Positions 33,524 through 37,212 of a stretch of 37,212 nucleotides of DNA are shown piece by piece. The stretch comes from Lojkania enalia (lineage: Eukaryota; Ascomycota; Dothideomycetes; Pleosporales), in the NCBI GenBank assembly GCA_010094045.1, contig ML986650.1:8511-45722 (forward strand). Direction: 5' to 3'. The position numbers were made by a program, and so were the translations under genes. Within the stretch, counting starts at the first letter, position 1. The number at the start of each line of letters is the position of its first letter. The notes under the pieces are model-generated. The model saw nothing but the letters and a program-made list of their open reading frames with translations, ran no database searches and was not told the origin of the DNA.

Positions 33524-34849
33524 ATGCCTGCTCGCACGCTTCCCACCCTCACGATTGCCGATGTTAGGGCGCGTAGCAACGAGAAGTCCTGCTATGTCAC
33601 TGTTGGTACCAAGGTCTACGATGTAACCTCTTTCATTGCCGACCATCCCGGCGGTGGGGACCTGATCCTGGAGTACGGCGGAAAGGATGTGGCGGACATC
33701 ATGAACAATGAATCGTCGCACTTCCACTCGGAAGCCGCATATGAGATTCTAGATGAGAGCCTGATCGGCTTTCTGGCTAACGAGGAGGTTCTGAACGGCG
33801 CTACGAAGAGCGGGAAGCCGGCTGAGATCGTGCCCTTACCACCCTCTAACAATGGCAAAGAAGAGCTCAATGCCATCCAGCAGAATGGCATGCCCCTCTA
33901 CGCTGCCACCGGCATGTCCTCCGAGGAAGACCTCTCGAAAGAAACCGACGTCACCGCTGACTACAAAACGCATAAGTTCCTCGACCTGTCGAGGCCGCTG
34001 TTCATGCAGGTGTGGAGCGGAGGGTTCAAGAAAGATTTTTACCTCGAGCAGGTGCATAGACCGCGGCATTACAAGGGAGGCGATTCAGCGCCCTTGTTTG
34101 GGAACTTTTTGGAGCCGTTGAGTAAGACGCCATGGTGGGTGGTGCCTACGCTATGGCTGCCGCCTGTCGCGTATGGGACAGCGATTGGAGTTGGGAGTTT
34201 GGGCCTTGTGCCTGGCGCGGCGTATTGGTTCTTGGGTGTGGCGATTTGGACGCTTGTGGAGTATATTCTCCACAGGTGTTTGTTCCATTTGGACTAGTAA
34301 GTATTTTACCACTAGCCCTGGGTGGTGGATTTCGGTCAAGGACTTGTGTTAAGCTTGGTATTAATGCTGACTGTATGATAGCTACCTCCCGGATAACCGT
34401 GTGGGAATTACTATGCACTTCCTCCTCCACGGTATCCACCACTACCTCCCCATGGACAAATTCCGCCTCGTCATGCCACCAACCCTCTTCCTTGTCCTTG
34501 CTACCCCGTTCTGGAAGCTTGCCCATACAGTCTTCTTCTACAACTGGTATGCGGCGACCATGGTGTATAGTGGTGGTATCTTTGGATATGTTTGCTACGA
34601 TTTAACACACTTCTTTTTGCATCATCGCAAGTAAGTCAATTTATATATCCTAAACTGTGATCTTGCCTTGCGGGCTTATAGCTAACCTGCAACAGTCTCC
34701 CAGCTTGGTACCGACAGCTGAAGAAATACCATCTTAAGCACCATTTCGCGGATTACCAGAATGGATTCGGGGTCACAAGTCGTTTCTGGGATTGGGTTTT
34801 TAATACCGAGCTTGAGATGAGCCAGCCTAAGGTTATCAAGACGAACTAG
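33524..34849 (+). CDS. scs7: Fatty-acid / sphingolipid alpha-hydroxylase, Scs7/FA2H type (391 aa)
   Basis: Exons are 33524-34296, 34382-34630 and 34696-34849. Introns 34297-34381 and 34631-34695 (both GTAAGT donors) keep the frame. The enzyme adds a 2-hydroxyl to the very-long-chain fatty acid of ceramide in the ER membrane. The N-terminal cytochrome b5 domain (about 8-88) has the heme-binding HPGG at 41-44 and a second His ligand at H66 or H68. The fatty-acid hydroxylase domain carries the di-iron His motifs: H250-x4-H255 (HRCLFH), H270-x3-HGIHH (270-278), then HFFLHH and HLKHHF in exons 2 and 3. Hydrophobic segments around 205-245 and in exon 2 anchor it. Length and domain order match yeast Scs7 and human FA2H. 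Confidence 0.95.
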
Positions 34850-35527
34850 GCTCGAGCCCTGTGGAACCTATGTCCTTATTTACAATTGCTTTATCTTATT
34901 TGGAGAACATTGTGACGTAGGCTCAGCGATTTGCGGTGTTGCATAGGTATCGGAAGGCATTTAAAGGTCATGTATGAGTAATATTGGTGTAAATATGGAA
35001 TGGGGCGTAAAATTGATGATACCACAGCTACAGCCTCTTTCTAATAATGTAATATTTCCCCTCCGGTCTAGAGATTTATTCCTGTATCATTCTAAAGGCT
35101 CTGGTATTATTTGGCGGTGTGCTGCGTTCAAGCGTAATTCACTCCTTGAATTAGTCGGGGGCTCATGTTGTGATTGGGTGGGTGACCCAAGCATTGCTAG
35201 CGCGACCGCAGCCTGCGCACGGGCCACTCGCGTACGGCCAAAAACCTTGCCTCGCTCCTTCTCCACTACACCTTCTCCACTCCATCTCACAATTTCCACA
35301 ACTCGCTCTCCGCACAGCAAGCTCAGTATCGGGCGACAGTCTGTCGGCCGCTCTGTGCACCAGGGCAATTCATAGGCCTGATCATCAACCAATTCACTTG
35401 TTTTCGTTGCCACCGCTCAGCCGTGAAAACCGAGCTCTGGCGCCGGTAGGCCGCGACTGCGCCTACGAAGTTTACATCGCTCAAACAAGCACACGTACTA
35501 CTCTCTTCCCAGATCACCACCATCAAA
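34850..35527. other. Intergenic spacer before the RBM39-like gene
   Basis: No gene is seen in these 678 bp. The last ~300 bp are C-rich and C/T-rich on the plus strand (for example CTTCTCCACTACACCTTCTC near 35259) and read like a fungal promoter and 5' leader. Confidence 0.45.
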
Positions 35528-37135
35528 ATGTCCTCAATCATCGACATCGACAAGTTCCTCGATGAGGCAGCTGAGCAAGTCGAAGCTGCCAAAGCAAGCG
35601 GCTCCGACAACAGCCGCCCAGCAACAGCAGACGACAAGAAGCACGATCGTGACCGTGACCGCGATCGCGACCGTGGACGCGACCGTGGCGACCGCTACAA
35701 CCGCGACCGTTATGGATATCGTGAGTCTAATGGTGGAACGCGAAGCCGTGAGCGGCGGCGAAGAGACGGAAGTCCGGCCCGTTCGTCATTCAAGGGTGCT
35801 AACACAGATGATGAAGATGATAGTTACCGCCGTGACCGCTCCCGTGAGCGTGGTTATCGCCGCGACCGGGACCGTTCTCGAGACCGTCGCCGTGGAGACT
35901 TCTATTCAGGTGGCGGCCGCGCTCGGTCTCGTTCACCTCGCCGGGATCGCGACCGTTATCGCTCGGACCGTTCTGACCGTGACCGTGATCGTGACCGTGA
36001 TCGTGACCGTGATCGTGATCGTGATCGTGACCGTGACCGTTCACGGGATCGCCGTCGACGTCGGACGATTACCCCCGAGCAGCCCTCCGAAGATGACCGG
36101 GACAAGCGAACCATCTTCGTGCAACAAATCTCGCAACGTTCCGAGACTCGCCATCTTCGTACGTTCTTCGAGCGTGTCGGACCCGTCGTCGAAGCCCAAA
36201 TCGTGAAGGACCGTGTAACTGGACGTTCCAAAGGGTAACTATTTTGACGAACACTTATATTTCTTTCTTTACTAACTTATCTCTAGTGTTGGCTATGTCG
36301 AGTTCAAGAATGAAGAGTCCGTCCCAAAGGCCCTCGAACTCACCGGCCAGAAGCTGAAGGGTGTTCCAATCATTGCGCAACTGACTGAGGCTGAAAAGAA
36401 TCGTGCGTCGCGCGCCTCAGAAGGCGGCTCCGGCACCGGACCTGCTAACGGCGCCCCGTTCCACCGCCTCTATGTGGGCAATATTCATTTCAGTGTCACC
36501 GAAGCAGATTTGACGGAGGTCTTTCAGCCGTTTGGCGAGCTTGACCAAGTAACACTCCAGCGTGAAGAAGGGGTGAATAATGGTCGATCTAAGGGTTATG
36601 GCTTTGTTCAGTATGTTTATATGTCCATTTTTTTTTTTTTTTTTGGAACGTGAACTAACATACGTAGGTTTGTAGACCCTGCCGCGGCAAAGTCTGCCTT
36701 AGAGCAGCTGAACGGGTTCGAAATTGCCAACCGACCAATCCGTGTGGGCCTTGGCAATGACAAGTTCACTGCTGAGTCTACTGCCAATCTGTTGCGCAAT
36801 TTTAGTTCACAAGCTAGCAATTTCCAGGGATCCGCTTTCAGCGGCGCCGGAGGCCGTGGAGCCTATGCTGGAGGCTCTGGAGGATTCTTCGACCGGGCGC
36901 ACGGAAAGGATGATCGTGGCGTCGGCAATCACACTGCCTTGGACGACAACGACATCGGAGGGCCACTCAATAACATGAATCGCTACAAATTGATGAATGC
37001 ACTCGCCCGAACTTCTGAGCCGGAGACGCCTTCTAGTCCTGTTGTTCTCGGACAGTCTACCTTTGGATCTCGCGTTCCAGAGAAGTCACAGCCTTCAAAA
37101 TGTGTCAAAGTCTCCAACCTCTTCGATGCTGATGA
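35528..37135 (+). CDS. rsd1: RBM39/CAPERalpha-like splicing factor, 3' end outside window
   Basis: Exons seen are 35528-36234, 36287-36610 and 36668-37135. Introns 36235-36286 and 36611-36667 keep the frame; the second contains a T17 run. The N-terminus (MSSIIDIDKFLDEAAEQVEA) is followed by an Arg/Asp and Arg/Ser-rich domain (about 38-180), including an almost pure RD dipeptide run near 150-171. RRM1 starts at about 194 (TIFVQQI; KGVGYVEF across intron 1) and RRM2 at about 295 (LYVGNI; SKGYGFVQF across intron 2). The C-terminal linker ends KCVKVSNLFDADE, which in this family opens the third, UHM-type RRM. A TAG follows at 37137, but GA|GTAGGT is a good donor in matching phase, so I infer another intron and a final exon beyond the right edge. 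This is a nuclear pre-mRNA splicing role. Confidence 0.9.
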
Positions 37136-37190
37136 GTAGGTTCTTTTTCTCTTTCTGCTTTTTGTTTACTTTACGTGATACTATCCTCGC

Positions 37191-37212
37191 GGGGGGGGGG
37201 GGGGGGGGGGGG
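37191..37212. repeat. Terminal poly-G run (G22)
   Basis: The window ends in 22 consecutive G inside what should be an intron of the RBM39-like gene. Poly-G at a sequence end is typical of two-colour sequencing dropout, so it is probably not genomic. A real G-tract cannot be excluded. Confidence 0.6.

Noticed and set aside
33103..33567. 154-codon frame overlapping the start of the fatty-acid hydroxylase gene
   Set aside because: It lies in the C/T-rich leader, in another frame, and gives a Leu/Ser/Pro-rich non-protein sequence.
35799..36044. Minus-strand open frame rich in His, Asp and Gly (HGHDHDHDH)
   Set aside because: It is the antisense image of the GAYCGT repeats in the splicing-factor RD domain. 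It has no independent start context or domain.

Overview
The window looks like nuclear DNA of a filamentous ascomycete (Pezizomycotina). Genes are interrupted by short introns (about 46 to 85 nt, one of about 213 nt) with GTRNGT-type donors, CTRAC-like branch sites and YAG acceptors. Gene content points the same way: a fungal NACHT-ankyrin NLR-like protein, a Zn2Cys6 regulator, a GPI-type cupredoxin, a fungal MIF-like tautomerase and an intracellular GH2 beta-mannosidase. I cannot resolve the class from the sequence. No tRNA, rRNA, CRISPR array or intact transposon was recognised.

Layout. 0-4.5 kb (minus strand): a small unknown protein (89-872), a cysteine-patterned single-pass membrane protein (1381-2354), and the SWR1-complex subunit Swc5 (3403-4467). 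4.9-9.1 kb (plus): a NACHT NLR-like gene whose ankyrin array is cut short at 7602, followed by about 1.4 kb of further ankyrin sequence broken by stops. 9.1-17.4 kb: mostly gene-poor, holding a MIF/tautomerase-family gene (11386-12567, minus) and a decayed minus-strand gene with 81-bp tandem coding repeats (15001-16312). 17.4-37.2 kb (all plus): CENP-X/Mhf2, a GPI-type cupredoxin protein, a thaumatin-like protein, a seven-exon beta-mannosidase B, a Zn2Cys6 transcription factor, fatty-acid 2-hydroxylase (Scs7 type), and an RBM39-like splicing factor that runs off the right edge into a 22-G run.

How the genes relate. Most are housekeeping genes: chromatin remodelling (Swc5), kinetochore/DNA repair (CENP-X), sphingolipid hydroxylation (Scs7) and splicing (RBM39-like). 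Between them sit accessory genes: the NLR, the two adjacent secreted cell-surface genes (cupredoxin and thaumatin-like), and a beta-mannosidase next to a Zn-cluster regulator that might control it. No multi-gene biosynthetic cluster or clear novel system is visible. The least ordinary parts are the eroded NLR tail, the repeat-bearing pseudogene, the MIF domain placed inside a longer protein, and facing GCT/AGC triplet arrays downstream of the mannosidase. Exon boundaries were derived by hand from splice signals and reading phase. Every multi-exon model given as a CDS closes in frame.
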